Source of the DNA: Microbulbifer bruguierae
GTDB lineage: Bacteria; Pseudomonadota; Gammaproteobacteria; Pseudomonadales; Cellvibrionaceae
Length of the DNA: 64,000 nucleotides
Direction: 5' to 3'
Assembly: GCF_029869925.1 (NCBI RefSeq)
Contig: NZ_CP118605.1
Coordinates: forward strand, 1,731,001-1,795,000
The notes under the pieces were generated by a model, which was given only the letters and a program-made list of their open reading frames with translations, was not told the origin of the DNA and searched no databases. Below are positions 34,652 to 43,831 of the stretch, one piece after another; the first letter of the stretch is position 1; each line of letters starts with the position of its first letter. The position numbers and the translations under genes were made by a program.

Positions 34652-35521
34652 TTATTCTTCCGCTAAACCCTGCAAACGGAAAAGCTGGCTTCGCAGAGTG
34701 GCAGCATCCACGGGCGTGCGATAATTAGAGGCCAGCTGCCGCCATACAACAAAACCCTCAGCATCAATCAACCAGGCACTGGGTCGGGCGGCGTCGCGTA
34801 TCCAGGGCCTCAGCAGCAACGGCGCGCCGAAATGAGCCACAAACGTTGCGTTGCTTCCATCGGCCGGGGCCAACTGCTGCAGCGGAGGCATCAAGTCTTC
34901 CGGCTCAGATTTACTTCCGGACTTCGCCGGCCACAATCGCTGTGGCCACTGATTTGCCGATTGCACACTCCAAAGCAGCAACCCGATCTTCAATCGCGCC
35001 ATTTCCCGCTGCAGCCCGCACAACTGGAGAAGCTGATTGCGACTGTCTGCACAGTAGCTTCCTCGCAGGAAAATCAGCACCACGCCATTCAACTGACGCT
35101 GGCGACAATATTCCGCTGCCTGCCATTTGCGCTGGTCAACTCTGCAGAGCGTTGGAAATGTCGCATCTACCCTCGGCATTTTGGGATGGTGCACCGCGCT
35201 CAAATGATAAAGATAGATCAGCAGTACAAACAAATTGTAGATAGCCAGATAAATTGCCATACCGCGATCAACATCTGTCAGCAGCACAATTGCCAGACCG
35301 CCAAGCACACCGGCAAACGCACCCGGTTCACGTAAATCTCCCTCAATGCGACCACTGAACTGATAGCGTAATAACATCCAGAAAGGCAGCGCCCAGGCAT
35401 TTATCAGCAACCCGATCCAGCGGCTCTCTGGATGCAGTAAAAAGCTGTAGATCGACCAAAACCCGCAGCCCAACAACCAAATAAACGCGAGAAAAGTAAA
35501 AAAAACCTTAAATTTATTCAT
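34652..35521 (-). CDS. Membrane protein with peroxiredoxin/thioredoxin-like domain
   Basis: 289 residues: four hydrophobic segments at the N-terminus (about 5-110), then a thioredoxin-fold part with LNGVVLIFLRGSYCADSRNQLLQL, which resembles the active-site strand and loop of AhpC/TSA peroxiredoxins (VLVFYRG-WCP-C--QL). The Cys of YCADS is at the peroxidatic position; the second Cys of a CXXC is replaced by Ser. The ending RPSAWLIDAEGFVVWRQLASNYR fits the peroxiredoxin-like SFVID--G-V-W pattern. The membrane part is unusual. Single gene with no ribosome site I trust; peroxidase or redox activity is inferred only. Confidence 0.7.
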   Translation of the reverse strand: MNKFKVFFTFLAFIWLLGCGFWSIYSFLLHPESRWIGLLINAWALPFWMLLRYQFSGRIEGDLREPGAFAGVLGGLAIVLLTDVDRGMAIYLAIYNLFVLLIYLYHLSAVHHPKMPRVDATFPTLCRVDQRKWQAAEYCRQRQLNGVVLIFLRGSYCADSRNQLLQLCGLQREMARLKIGLLLWSVQSANQWPQRLWPAKSGSKSEPEDLMPPLQQLAPADGSNATFVAHFGAPLLLRPWIRDAARPSAWLIDAEGFVVWRQLASNYRTPVDAATLRSQLFRLQGLAEE

Positions 35522-35644
35522 TACAGAGTAAAAACACCCTTAAAACACTTGCATTCAAGTATATAAATGAGCTGCAATTAGCGCGATGAATTCCACTCAT
35601 CCAAAATAACACCTAAATACAAAATTTAGATACAGGGATATTTT

Positions 35645-36505
35645 ATGGCCGCACGTAAAAAAGCCACTACCGCGGTGAGCGCCGTAGCAAAATTGGAAGC
35701 GGAACTCGCCTCGCTGAAAACCCAACTGGAAAAAGCGCGCAGCACCCAGGAAGCCAGCGCCAAGAAAGACGCCGACAAGCTTTCCAAGGACGCAGACGCC
35801 GCAGCCAAGAAAGCACAGGCAGCTCAAGCCAAGGTAAAAGCAGCAAAAGCCAAGAAAAAGTCTGCCGCTCAACAGAAGCAACTGAAAGCTGCCCAGGCTG
35901 CAGCAACTGCTGCCAAGAAAGCCGCCGCCACAGCCAAGGCTGCCGCCACTGACGCCAAATCCAAACTGGCAACCATCAGCGCCGAAAACCAGCTGGCTAC
36001 CAAGGTCGCCAAAGCCGTAGCCAAGGAAGAAGCAGCCATCACCAAGAAGCTGGCCGCTGCCGACAAGAAACAAGCTGCCGCCGCTGCCAAGAAAGCCGCT
36101 GCTGCTGCCAAAAAGAAAGCCGCTGCTGACAAGAAGAAAGCCGCTGCAGCCAAGAAGAAGGCCGCTGCTGCTGCCAAGATAAAGGCTGCTGCTGCCAAGA
36201 AGAAAGCCGTCGCTGCCGCCAAAAAGAAGGCCGCTGCTGAGAAGAAAAAAGCCGCTGCCGCCAAGCAAAAAGCTGCCGCTGCCGCAAAAAAAGCTGCCGC
36301 TAAAGCCAAGGCCAAAGCGAAAGCCGTCAGCAAGAAAAAGCCTGGTCGCCCTGCCAAGAAAGCGGCTACCGAAACGGCAGCCAAGAAGCCTGGCCGTCCC
36401 GCCAAATCCACCGCAGCCAAGAAGAAGCCAGGCCGTCCGCCCAAGGCTACCGCTGCCAAGAAAGCTCCGGCTCGTCGCGGTCGTCCGCCGAAAACCAAAG
36501 CCTAA
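35645..36505 (+). CDS. AlgP/histone H1-like Lys/Ala-rich DNA-binding protein
   Basis: 286 residues, no signal peptide, strongly basic. The N-terminal part (about 1-110) is a coiled-coil-like stretch (SAVAKLEAELASLKTQLEKA); the rest is almost wholly KKAAA-type repeats, followed by four AT-hook-like Pro elements: KKPGRPAKK, KKPGRPAKS, KKPGRPPKA and RRGRPPKTK. In Pseudomonas the histone-like protein AlgP (AlgR3) has the same build and binds DNA; a nucleoid-associated role is inferred here. Such repetitive genes vary in length between strains. An A-rich leader with AGGGA precedes the ATG. Confidence 0.87.
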   Translation: MAARKKATTAVSAVAKLEAELASLKTQLEKARSTQEASAKKDADKLSKDADAAAKKAQAAQAKVKAAKAKKKSAAQQKQLKAAQAAATAAKKAAATAKAAATDAKSKLATISAENQLATKVAKAVAKEEAAITKKLAAADKKQAAAAAKKAAAAAKKKAAADKKKAAAAKKKAAAAAKIKAAAAKKKAVAAAKKKAAAEKKKAAAAKQKAAAAAKKAAAKAKAKAKAVSKKKPGRPAKKAATETAAKKPGRPAKSTAAKKKPGRPPKATAAKKAPARRGRPPKTKA

Positions 36506-36526
36506 GCTGTCACTACTGACAGTCCC

Positions 36527-36555
36527 AAAAAACCCCGGCTCGCCGGGGTTTTTTT
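36527..36555 (+). terminator. Terminator of the AlgP-like gene
   Basis: CCCCGG (36533-36538), loop CTCG, CCGGGG (36543-36548), T7, with A6 on the left side; 27 bases after the stop codon. Confidence 0.9.
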
Positions 36556-36603
36556 GTTTTGTAGCCTTCTAATTCTTTTTAGCCTGATACCCGGCAAACA
36601 CGT

Positions 36604-39600
36604 CTAACGCTCAACTTTCTCTCCCGCTAACAGCCCCTGTTTCGCAGGCAACCAGGCACTCACCCGCGCCCTGAGCGCCGCAGGTAACGCCAGCATTACC
36701 GGTGTAACAATCAGGGTCAGCAACGTGGAAAAGCTGAGACCATATACGATGGCACTGGCCAGCTTCACCCAGAACGATGCGATCACGCCATTCACTACCA
36801 TGGTGCGCCCAACCATATCCACACTCACCCCCAGTGCCAGAGGCAACAACCCGAGAATGGTTGTGGCGGTGGTCAGGAAGACCGGTCGCAAGCGCTGAGT
36901 TGCCGCCTTTACCGCAGCGGCACCAGGCCCCAGCTCCGGTTCCGCCTCGCGCACGTAATTGTAGGTATCGATAAGTACGATGTTGTTATTCACCACAATA
37001 CCCGCCAGCGCCACGATGCCGACACCGGTCATGATCACACTGAAGGTACTCTGGGTCAGGGTGAGGCCCAACATTACTCCTGCCGTGGACATGATCACAG
37101 ACGACAGAATCAGCGCCGATTGATAAAAGCTGTTGAACTGGGTTACCAGCAGAATAAACATCAGGAATAGCGACAGGGAAAATGCCACCTTCAGGAAAAC
37201 CAGAGATTCCTTCTGGTCTTCATCCGCGCCGCGGAACAGCACTTCGACCCCGTTATCGATTGGGTGCGCCCCCAGCCACTGGCGAATTTCCCGAACCTTA
37301 TCGTCGGCCAGCACGCCGTCCTCGACGTCGGCCTTTATCTGCATCCGGGTGATTCCGTCGATACGCTCAATTTTGTCTACTTTCGGCCCAGCCAGGGTAC
37401 TGACAAAACTGCTCACCGGAATGGCCCCCGACGGGGTATTCACTTTCAGCTGATCCAGCGCGGTAATACCCCGTGCGTAATCCGGATAGCGGATACGAAT
37501 ATCCACTTCTTCATCGGAATCGTCCGGGCGGTATTCCGCCATGAGTACACCGTTGGTAACCAGCTGCACACCACGCCCCACAGCGGTGAGGCCCGCGCCA
37601 TAGAGCGCGGCCTTTTCACGGTCGACCTTTACTTCCCACTCGATGCCAGGCAACGGCGCTGTGGTGACGATATCCCGCAGACCTTCAAACTCGTTCTCCA
37701 GCGCAGCGTGCAAGCGTTTGGTTTCCGCCAGCAGCTGGTCGTAATCCCGGCTGCGCAATTCCAGTACCACATCTTTGCCCACCGGCGGACCGCCTTCAAA
37801 GGCATTGGCACTGGTCTTGATACCCGCGAAATGGGCTGTGCGCTGGCGAATGTCAGCGAAGATTTCCTTACTCTTCCGCTCCCGCTCCATGGACGGCAAG
37901 AGTTCCACCAGCAGGCTGGCGATCTGATCCGGTGACTTTTCTGTATTTCCGGAAATACCACCGGAACCGATCGCCGAATACACCACTCGCACTTCCGGCA
38001 CGGCCATTACCGCCGTTTCCACCTGTGCGACCAGCACTTTTTTCTCTTCAAGTGAAAGGTTTCCCTGAGCCCGCACCTCCACATTGCCGTATTGCTCTTC
38101 GGTCTCGGTAAAGAACTCCACCCCCGGATAGAATGCGGAAAAGGCAATAAAAATCCCCACCAGAACCGCAATACTGGCGCCGAACGAGAGAAACGGGCGG
38201 CGTACTACCGGATCGAGTACGCGCGCATACAGGCCGGTGATACCGCCGAGGCTGGTAGGATCGCCACCTTCCAGCTGTTTAAGATACTGCTGGGTCTGCA
38301 GATCCATATTGCTCTTGCCAAACACCGATCCCAGCACAGGAGCAAAAAACAACGCATATACCAGTGAACCTGCCAGCACCGCGAACACAGTAACCGGCAG
38401 ATAGCGCATAAACTCACCCACAACCCCGGGCCAGAATATAATCGGCAGGAAAGCCGCCATGGTCGTTCCCGTCGAGGCCACTACCGGCCAGAACATGCGC
38501 CGCACGGATATAGCATAGGCCGCGCGCGCAGAAAGCCCCTCCGCCATTTTGCGATCGGCAAACTCGGTAATCACGATGGAGCCATCGATCAGCATGCCGA
38601 GCGCCAATAACATGCCGAACATCACCATAAAGTTGAAGGAATACCCGAGATACCAGGTGATGATGATGCCGAACAGCAATGAAAATGGAATACCGAACCC
38701 GACCAGTAATCCAGAGCGGAAGCCGAGAGCAGCCACCACAATAATCATCACCAGCAACATGGCGGTGAGGATGTTGCCCTCCATCTCACTGACCATATCT
38801 CTGGCCACTTGTGACATATCGAAAACAAAATCCACCTTGACTCCGCGAGGTAAATATTCCCGCTCGGCATTCACCACTGCCCGCACCGTATCCGCAAGAT
38901 CCACCGCACTGGCGCCAGTGCGTTTCTCCACATTGATCGCAAGACCGGGGCGACCGTTGACACTGGTGTAACTGGTGGCGTCTTTGAAGGTGCGACGGAT
39001 ATCGGTGACCTGCCCCAGGGTCACCACCCCATGGTCAGACTGTTTCAACGGAATCTGGTAAACATCCTGCGCGGTTTCGATCAACCCGGGCACCTTGACG
39101 GAAAAACGCCCCTTGCTGACATCCATCTCTCCCGCGGGAATTAACAGGTTATTTCCCAGTACCGCATTGATCAGGTCGCCACTGGTAATCTGGTAGTGCT
39201 CCAGACGCACCGGATCAATGGTGGCCTCCACCACTTCTTCCCGGTTACCTTTGATATCCGCACTCAGTACTTCGCTGATATTTTCAATCTTGCGCTTTAG
39301 CTGCTGCGCACTGCGCAACAACTCTCGCTCACTGATGTGCTCTCCGGCGAGCGTTACCACAATTGCCGGAAACGGCTGCGCGGAAGCTTCCTCCACAATG
39401 GGTTCTTCCGCATCCCTCGGCAATTCCGCCTTGGCGCGGTCGACAGCGTTGCGCACCTCATCCACGGCAAAATCGATATCCAGCGCGGAGTCAAATTCGA
39501 CGATCAGATAAACCAGGGATTCCCGCGCATTCGCGATGACCTCTTCCACCCCTTCCAGCGCACGGATTTCCTGCTCCAACGGCCGAACCAGCAGGCGCAC

Positions 39601-39777
39601 ACCATCTTCCGGAGAAATCCCCTCATGCATCACCTGGACGATGACGATCGGCGGATTGACCTCGGGGCTGGATTCCACCGTCATGGCACCGCGGGCAGCG
39701 ATACCGACGATAACAATCAACAACATCAGGCTAATGCTGCTGCGAAAGCGGTCTACGGCTCCATCCAAGAGTTTCAT
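36604..39777 (-). CDS. RND-family efflux transporter permease
   Basis: Large inner-membrane pump of 1057 residues (AcrB/MexB type), twelve helices and two periplasmic loops. Family features: IVIVQVMHEGISPEDGVRLLV in the first porter domain, GMLLALGMLIDGSIVITEFA in helix 4 with the conserved Asp, MAAFLPIIFWPGVVGEFM, and GIVALAGIVVNNNIVLIDTY in helix 10. Energised by proton antiport; the substrate cannot be told. The adaptor gene precedes it with a 4-base ATGA overlap; no outer-membrane factor (TolC-like) gene is beside it, so a TolC from elsewhere is presumably shared. Confidence 0.93.
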   Translation of the reverse strand: MKLLDGAVDRFRSSISLMLLIVIVGIAARGAMTVESSPEVNPPIVIVQVMHEGISPEDGVRLLVRPLEQEIRALEGVEEVIANARESLVYLIVEFDSALDIDFAVDEVRNAVDRAKAELPRDAEEPIVEEASAQPFPAIVVTLAGEHISERELLRSAQQLKRKIENISEVLSADIKGNREEVVEATIDPVRLEHYQITSGDLINAVLGNNLLIPAGEMDVSKGRFSVKVPGLIETAQDVYQIPLKQSDHGVVTLGQVTDIRRTFKDATSYTSVNGRPGLAINVEKRTGASAVDLADTVRAVVNAEREYLPRGVKVDFVFDMSQVARDMVSEMEGNILTAMLLVMIIVVAALGFRSGLLVGFGIPFSLLFGIIITWYLGYSFNFMVMFGMLLALGMLIDGSIVITEFADRKMAEGLSARAAYAISVRRMFWPVVASTGTTMAAFLPIIFWPGVVGEFMRYLPVTVFAVLAGSLVYALFFAPVLGSVFGKSNMDLQTQQYLKQLEGGDPTSLGGITGLYARVLDPVVRRPFLSFGASIAVLVGIFIAFSAFYPGVEFFTETEEQYGNVEVRAQGNLSLEEKKVLVAQVETAVMAVPEVRVVYSAIGSGGISGNTEKSPDQIASLLVELLPSMERERKSKEIFADIRQRTAHFAGIKTSANAFEGGPPVGKDVVLELRSRDYDQLLAETKRLHAALENEFEGLRDIVTTAPLPGIEWEVKVDREKAALYGAGLTAVGRGVQLVTNGVLMAEYRPDDSDEEVDIRIRYPDYARGITALDQLKVNTPSGAIPVSSFVSTLAGPKVDKIERIDGITRMQIKADVEDGVLADDKVREIRQWLGAHPIDNGVEVLFRGADEDQKESLVFLKVAFSLSLFLMFILLVTQFNSFYQSALILSSVIMSTAGVMLGLTLTQSTFSVIMTGVGIVALAGIVVNNNIVLIDTYNYVREAEPELGPGAAAVKAATQRLRPVFLTTATTILGLLPLALGVSVDMVGRTMVVNGVIASFWVKLASAIVYGLSFSTLLTLIVTPVMLALPAALRARVSAWLPAKQGLLAGEKVER

Positions 39778-40973
39778 GGTTGCAGCTCCTGCGTACTGGA
39801 TTCCGCACCAGAATAATCCGCCGCACTCTCGACAGCGCCAGCCGGGGGTACCTGTGGCGCGGGCAGGTCACCTGCGGATTGTTCGAACTCCACCTGGACC
39901 AGCTCTCCCTCACTGACGTATTCCTGGCCGACGGTAATCACCACCGCCTGCGCCGGCAGGCCGGTGACCCACACACCTTCGCTCTCGTCACTGACCAGGT
40001 GCACGTTCACAAACTGGACCCGCAGCTCTTCATCCAGAGTACGTACCCCAAGTTGACCGCGGTCATCCAGAGTCAGCAGGGAAGAATTGATGCGGTGTGC
40101 CATCACTTCACCAGCAGGCAGTGCCATGCGCGCACTGATTCCGCTGCGCAATATCCCTTCTTTATTAGGTACTGCAACTTCAGCCCGGTATGCGCGGGTA
40201 ACCGCATGCGCCTCCTGGCTTACGTAGCGCAGCTGCCCGTGCACCACTTGTCCCTGCTGTAGCTGGGCGCTGGCAGAGGTCCCAAGCTGCACACTTCCGA
40301 CATTGGACTCAGAAATCTCTCCCACGATCAGAATCGGATCCAGATCAAGAATCGTTGCGCACTCTTCACCACGGCGAACGAAGTCTCCCAGTTCCACCGC
40401 TCGGCTGTTGATCACACCTTCAAAGGGCGCGCGCACCTTCAGGTTCCTCACCGCCAGTTGAGCTCGCTTGTAGTCTGCCCTGGCATTCGCCAACGCCACA
40501 TCCTGCTGAGCCATGCCCGCATCCGACTGGAGGCCGCGGCCCTGGAGTTTTTTCGCTCCGGCATAGTCGATTTCAGCCTTGCGCAAGGCCGCGAGGGCAC
40601 TCTCCAACTGCTCAGGACGATCCTCTGCAGCGATTTCACAGATCACATCACCGGCAACCACCCTCTGCCCCTCTGCCACTGGCAACGCCGCAATGACGCC
40701 ATCCAGTTCGGCCCGCAGCTGCACGCTGCGATTCGCTTCAGTGCGGCTGTTGACAACAACTCGGGTTAAATAGGGCTGTGCTTCCAGGCGACGGGCCTTC
40801 ACGGTCATGGATTCAGTATCGGCTACCGCCTGCGCAATACGGTGATCCTGGCCATCACCACTGCCCGATTTTTCTGCCAGCAGACCACTCGCCAGCCAAA
40901 GGACGGCCAACAGCGCGACAATGGCAGCAATCCGATAGTTGCGCTGCCTCCAGAGTTTCACCAGAACATTCAT
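39774..40973 (-). CDS. RND efflux periplasmic adaptor (membrane fusion protein)
   Basis: HlyD/MFP-type adaptor of about 399 residues. Start at ATG 40973 (AGGA 8 bases upstream); the longer frame to 41234 lacks family character. One N-terminal anchor helix (YRIAAIVALLAVLWLASGLLA), then the lipoyl-like/barrel-sandwich domain (LDGVIAALPVAEGQRVVAGD, VRAPFEGVINSRAVELGDFV), alpha-hairpin segment (LRKAEIDYAGAKKLQG) and a beta-barrel part. It links the pump to an outer-membrane channel. It is the first gene of a two-gene operon with the pump. Confidence 0.92.
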   Translation of the reverse strand: MNVLVKLWRQRNYRIAAIVALLAVLWLASGLLAEKSGSGDGQDHRIAQAVADTESMTVKARRLEAQPYLTRVVVNSRTEANRSVQLRAELDGVIAALPVAEGQRVVAGDVICEIAAEDRPEQLESALAALRKAEIDYAGAKKLQGRGLQSDAGMAQQDVALANARADYKRAQLAVRNLKVRAPFEGVINSRAVELGDFVRRGEECATILDLDPILIVGEISESNVGSVQLGTSASAQLQQGQVVHGQLRYVSQEAHAVTRAYRAEVAVPNKEGILRSGISARMALPAGEVMAHRINSSLLTLDDRGQLGVRTLDEELRVQFVNVHLVSDESEGVWVTGLPAQAVVITVGQEYVSEGELVQVEFEQSAGDLPAPQVPPAGAVESAADYSGAESSTQELQP

Positions 40974-41295
40974 ACCCGTATTCCTGCTCGCGTAACGGAA
41001 AGAGAAAAATTGCAATACAACAACAAAATCAGCGCGCATTTTATGCACAAAGCGATTGCCGCGCATTGTGAATAACTGCCGGATTACGAAATCCATCGGC
41101 ACAAGGCCGGCTCCAGATGAGGCTATGAGCAGAATACGTTGGCAGACAGATGACAGATCAATATATAGAAGATAGAGAAGAAGGAAGCAGAGAGGAGAAA
41201 GTAAGGTGTAAGTGAGGCGCGCTCCCAAGGTCACGCGCCACCTTCAAAACGTCAGCGGGCACTTGAGCAAAGTATCAGACAAGTGAGAGTATCAA
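40974..41295. other. Promoter region of the RND operon
   Basis: 322 bases with no supported gene; no clear terminator or operator seen. Confidence 0.35.
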
Positions 41296-41997
41296 TCAGG
41301 AGAGTATGGATTCTAGGAAGTCCGTCATGTCGGACTCTTCCGCCGCCAGCTGGCCACTACCGAACTCTGCATTCCAGTCCAACAGGATCCGGGCCAGATT
41401 GCGCGCCTGGCCTGCGAGAGAAACCAGCTCCTCTTTACAATTCTTGGGGCCGGTGTAGAGCTTGAGTCGTCGGTGGCTATTGGCCAACTCATGGGCAGGA
41501 TATCTCGAGCGGTACACTTCCAGCTTCCAGCGCAGTGAATGCACCATATTGCGGTAGAACACCAGCTTCGTTGGCAAATGCAGCAGGGAGAAATTTTCCA
41601 GATCGCCAAACAGCGTACAGTCCACGGCCAACACCTGGATACTCTGCCCTACGGGTGCCGCGACGATGGTCGCACTGCGGGGTTCCTCCAGCATCATGGA
41701 CAGATCTCCAAACACCTCTCCCGGGCGGATTTCTGCAAGAGGCCTTTCTCCACGGGCTGCCGCATCATCGTCTACATGAACTTGCAGCTCCCCACGCAGC
41801 AGAAAATATACCCACTGATCCACATCACCGGCGTGCAGCAGTGCCTCGCCAGGCGCCAGGGTAACCAGGCGCGAACGCTTTAGTAAGACATCGTACTGCC
41901 ATTCGCTGGTGGCGCGAATATCACGAAAGAGATGAATGACGTTTAAAAGACGATCCACCGCATCGCGCGGGTAATCACTGAGCGGTTTGTAATCCAT
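41296..41997 (-). CDS. Cyclic nucleotide-binding domain protein without HTH
   Basis: 233 residues, cytosolic. The cNMP-binding domain (about 25-150) has the CAP/PKA beta-roll: LVTLAPGEALLHAGDVDQWVYFLLRGELQVHV, then the phosphate-binding cassette region RPGEVFGDLSMMLEEPRSATIV. The rest is helical and lacks the C-terminal winged helix of Crp/Fnr regulators. So it is a possible sensor or protein-protein partner rather than a DNA-binding regulator. No enzyme domain is fused. In several marine gammaproteobacteria stand-alone cNMP proteins exist without known partners. Confidence 0.85.
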   Translation of the reverse strand: MDYKPLSDYPRDAVDRLLNVIHLFRDIRATSEWQYDVLLKRSRLVTLAPGEALLHAGDVDQWVYFLLRGELQVHVDDDAAARGERPLAEIRPGEVFGDLSMMLEEPRSATIVAAPVGQSIQVLAVDCTLFGDLENFSLLHLPTKLVFYRNMVHSLRWKLEVYRSRYPAHELANSHRRLKLYTGPKNCKEELVSLAGQARNLARILLDWNAEFGSGQLAAEESDMTDFLESILS

Positions 41998-42398
41998 GTA
42001 AATCTTGGCGGTATGAAAAGGCTAGTGAAAGGTACTGCAGTTTTGCAACAGGTCGCAGAGAATAACAACGCACCGATTGATAGCACATTCTAGGGGTAAA
42101 GAGGCAACTGTCTTCCCCGAGAGCGTACGAATTTAAGGAAACGAGACATTTTACCCATTTCGGGCTTGAACTCCATTACAGTTAAAGTAGAGTTGAGTCG
42201 ATCCTCGATGAAATTCATTTCCTAATGGGCATTTTTTGCTCGAATAATGGCGCACTGAATTTGATCCGGGTCCGCGCCTTTCGGGGGGAGGGCGCGATCG
42301 AAGTTGCTGCTTGTCCTGTCTGGGGTATTTTGGAGGATCTTCAGCGCTTTATCTGCCGGCTTCTGCCCATCCGGCTAGCAAAAGATACCAAAGCAAAA
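41998..42398. other. Upstream region of the chalcone isomerase-like/TonB gene
   Basis: 401 bases with no supported gene. A weak promoter candidate TTGAAC (42166-42171) followed after 16 bases by TAGAGT could drive the downstream gene. Confidence 0.35.
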
Positions 42399-43616
42399 AT
42401 GAAATCGACCAAAATTGTCATCGCCCTGCTGCTGTTTGCTACGGCTCTGACGGCAAAAGCGGCACCACTTCTCAACGGACTCGCACTAGAACAGCAATTC
42501 AACAAAGACCGTTATATTGCGGCAGTATATTCCGAGCGGCTAGCCAGTGATGTAAACGCGCTCCTCGACAACAATACACCCCGCAGCCTGCAGGTCCGCA
42601 TTATCGCCGACAACCTGTCCGCTCGCCGTTTTCGCAACCAGTGGATGGAAGGTATTGCCATTAATAACCCAAGCAATACCCTGACAATGCAAGCGGAAAA
42701 CATGGTGACCTTTGCCAACCTGTTCAAAGGCCGCCTGAAGACCGGAGACCAGCTGCGTATCGACTTCGCTGCAGACACCGGCACCACGTCGATTTCACTC
42801 AACGACATACTGCTGGGCACCATTGAAAACCGGGAGTTTTTCAACACCCTGCTGCGTGCCTGGATTGGCCCGGTGCCCCCCTCAACCGACTTCCGCGACA
42901 ACCTGCTGAAAGCCGGCCAGGCGGATTCCGGTCTGCTCGCGACCTTCGAAGGCCTGCAACCAGAGGCCGGTCGCGTTGCCGAGATTGCCGCACAGGTGGA
43001 TGAGCAGGAAGCCACAGAGCAAACCGCGTCGACAAACACCAAGCCTGAGGAACCAGCAAAACCCGAACTGGCTCAGGTGGCCGCGATCAGCAAGATCAAA
43101 CCAGGACTGGCCGACATTCCACCACCCACCCTGGCCTCCATTGGCACACCAGCGGTCGATTCACCGGCATCCGCGCGTCCGCAGCCACAGTCGCAAACCG
43201 CCGCCGCCAACATTGTCCAGCCCAAACCTTTGAAGCCCACCACCACCCGCCCGGCAGCACCGCCAATGGACGAAGATGAGCTGGAAGAAGAGGACGAAGC
43301 ACCACTTACCGCTGACATGATTCTGGCCCGCCAGATTTATCACTCTATGCTGCTGCGCCACACCTTCAAGCACATCAGCTACCCGAAACGCGCGCTGGAC
43401 CGCGGCCAGGAGGGCAGCGTGCGCCTCAATGTCACCATCGACAACAAGGGCAATGTGAAAGACGTGACCACCGTGCAGGAGTCCCGCTATGCCAGCCTCA
43501 ACCGCGAGGCACTGGATGCGGTGGAGCGTGCGGGGCCCTACCCGGCAACACCAGAGCAACTGAAAATGAACGAATACAGGTTTTCAGTGCCAATCACTTT
43601 CCGACTGCCGAACTAA
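42399..43616 (+). CDS. Periplasmic fusion of a chalcone isomerase-like domain and a TonB-C domain
   Basis: About 405 residues from ATG 42399, which starts a clean Sec signal (IVIALLLFATALTAKA, cleavage before APLL); the frame opens 58 codons earlier. The first domain (about 25-190) has the chalcone isomerase-like pattern: YIAAVYSERLASD, NQWMEGIAINN, KTGDQLRIDFAADTGTTSISLND, IENREFFNTLLRAWIGPVPPS. A Pro-rich acidic linker follows, and the last 95 residues are a TonB C-terminal domain (GSVRLNVTIDNKGNVKDVTTVQ, ALDAVERAGPYPATPEQ, FSVPITFRLPN). A normal TonB has an N-terminal membrane helix; here there is only a cleavable signal, so energy coupling through ExbB/ExbD is doubtful. Confidence 0.82.
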   Translation: MKSTKIVIALLLFATALTAKAAPLLNGLALEQQFNKDRYIAAVYSERLASDVNALLDNNTPRSLQVRIIADNLSARRFRNQWMEGIAINNPSNTLTMQAENMVTFANLFKGRLKTGDQLRIDFAADTGTTSISLNDILLGTIENREFFNTLLRAWIGPVPPSTDFRDNLLKAGQADSGLLATFEGLQPEAGRVAEIAAQVDEQEATEQTASTNTKPEEPAKPELAQVAAISKIKPGLADIPPPTLASIGTPAVDSPASARPQPQSQTAAANIVQPKPLKPTTTRPAAPPMDEDELEEEDEAPLTADMILARQIYHSMLLRHTFKHISYPKRALDRGQEGSVRLNVTIDNKGNVKDVTTVQESRYASLNREALDAVERAGPYPATPEQLKMNEYRFSVPITFRLPN

Positions 43617-43632
43617 ACCCCGTCAGCCATGC

Positions 43633-43658
43633 AAAACCCCGCAGATGCGGGGTTTTTT
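43633..43658 (+). terminator. Terminator after the TonB-C fusion gene
   Basis: AAAACCCCGC, loop AGAT, GCGGGGTTTTTT; 16 bases after the stop codon. Confidence 0.9.
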
Positions 43659-43831
43659 GTGCATCCATCCCCCTCCGCTCTCACCTCCGACCTTATCGCT
43701 CATTCGCGGCAATTCACCGCAATTTCCCTTGCCGGGAACTACGCCCGGTGCATACTACGCGATCGATTTCCTTTCCGGCGTCTCGCTGGTCAACCACGAT
43801 AAGTCCAAACAACAAGCCCAAAAGGCCAACC

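Noticed and set aside
35597..36268. Gly/Leu/Ser-rich frame antisense to the AlgP-like gene
   Set aside because: Produced by reading the repetitive Lys/Ala codons backwards; a known artefact of such tracts.
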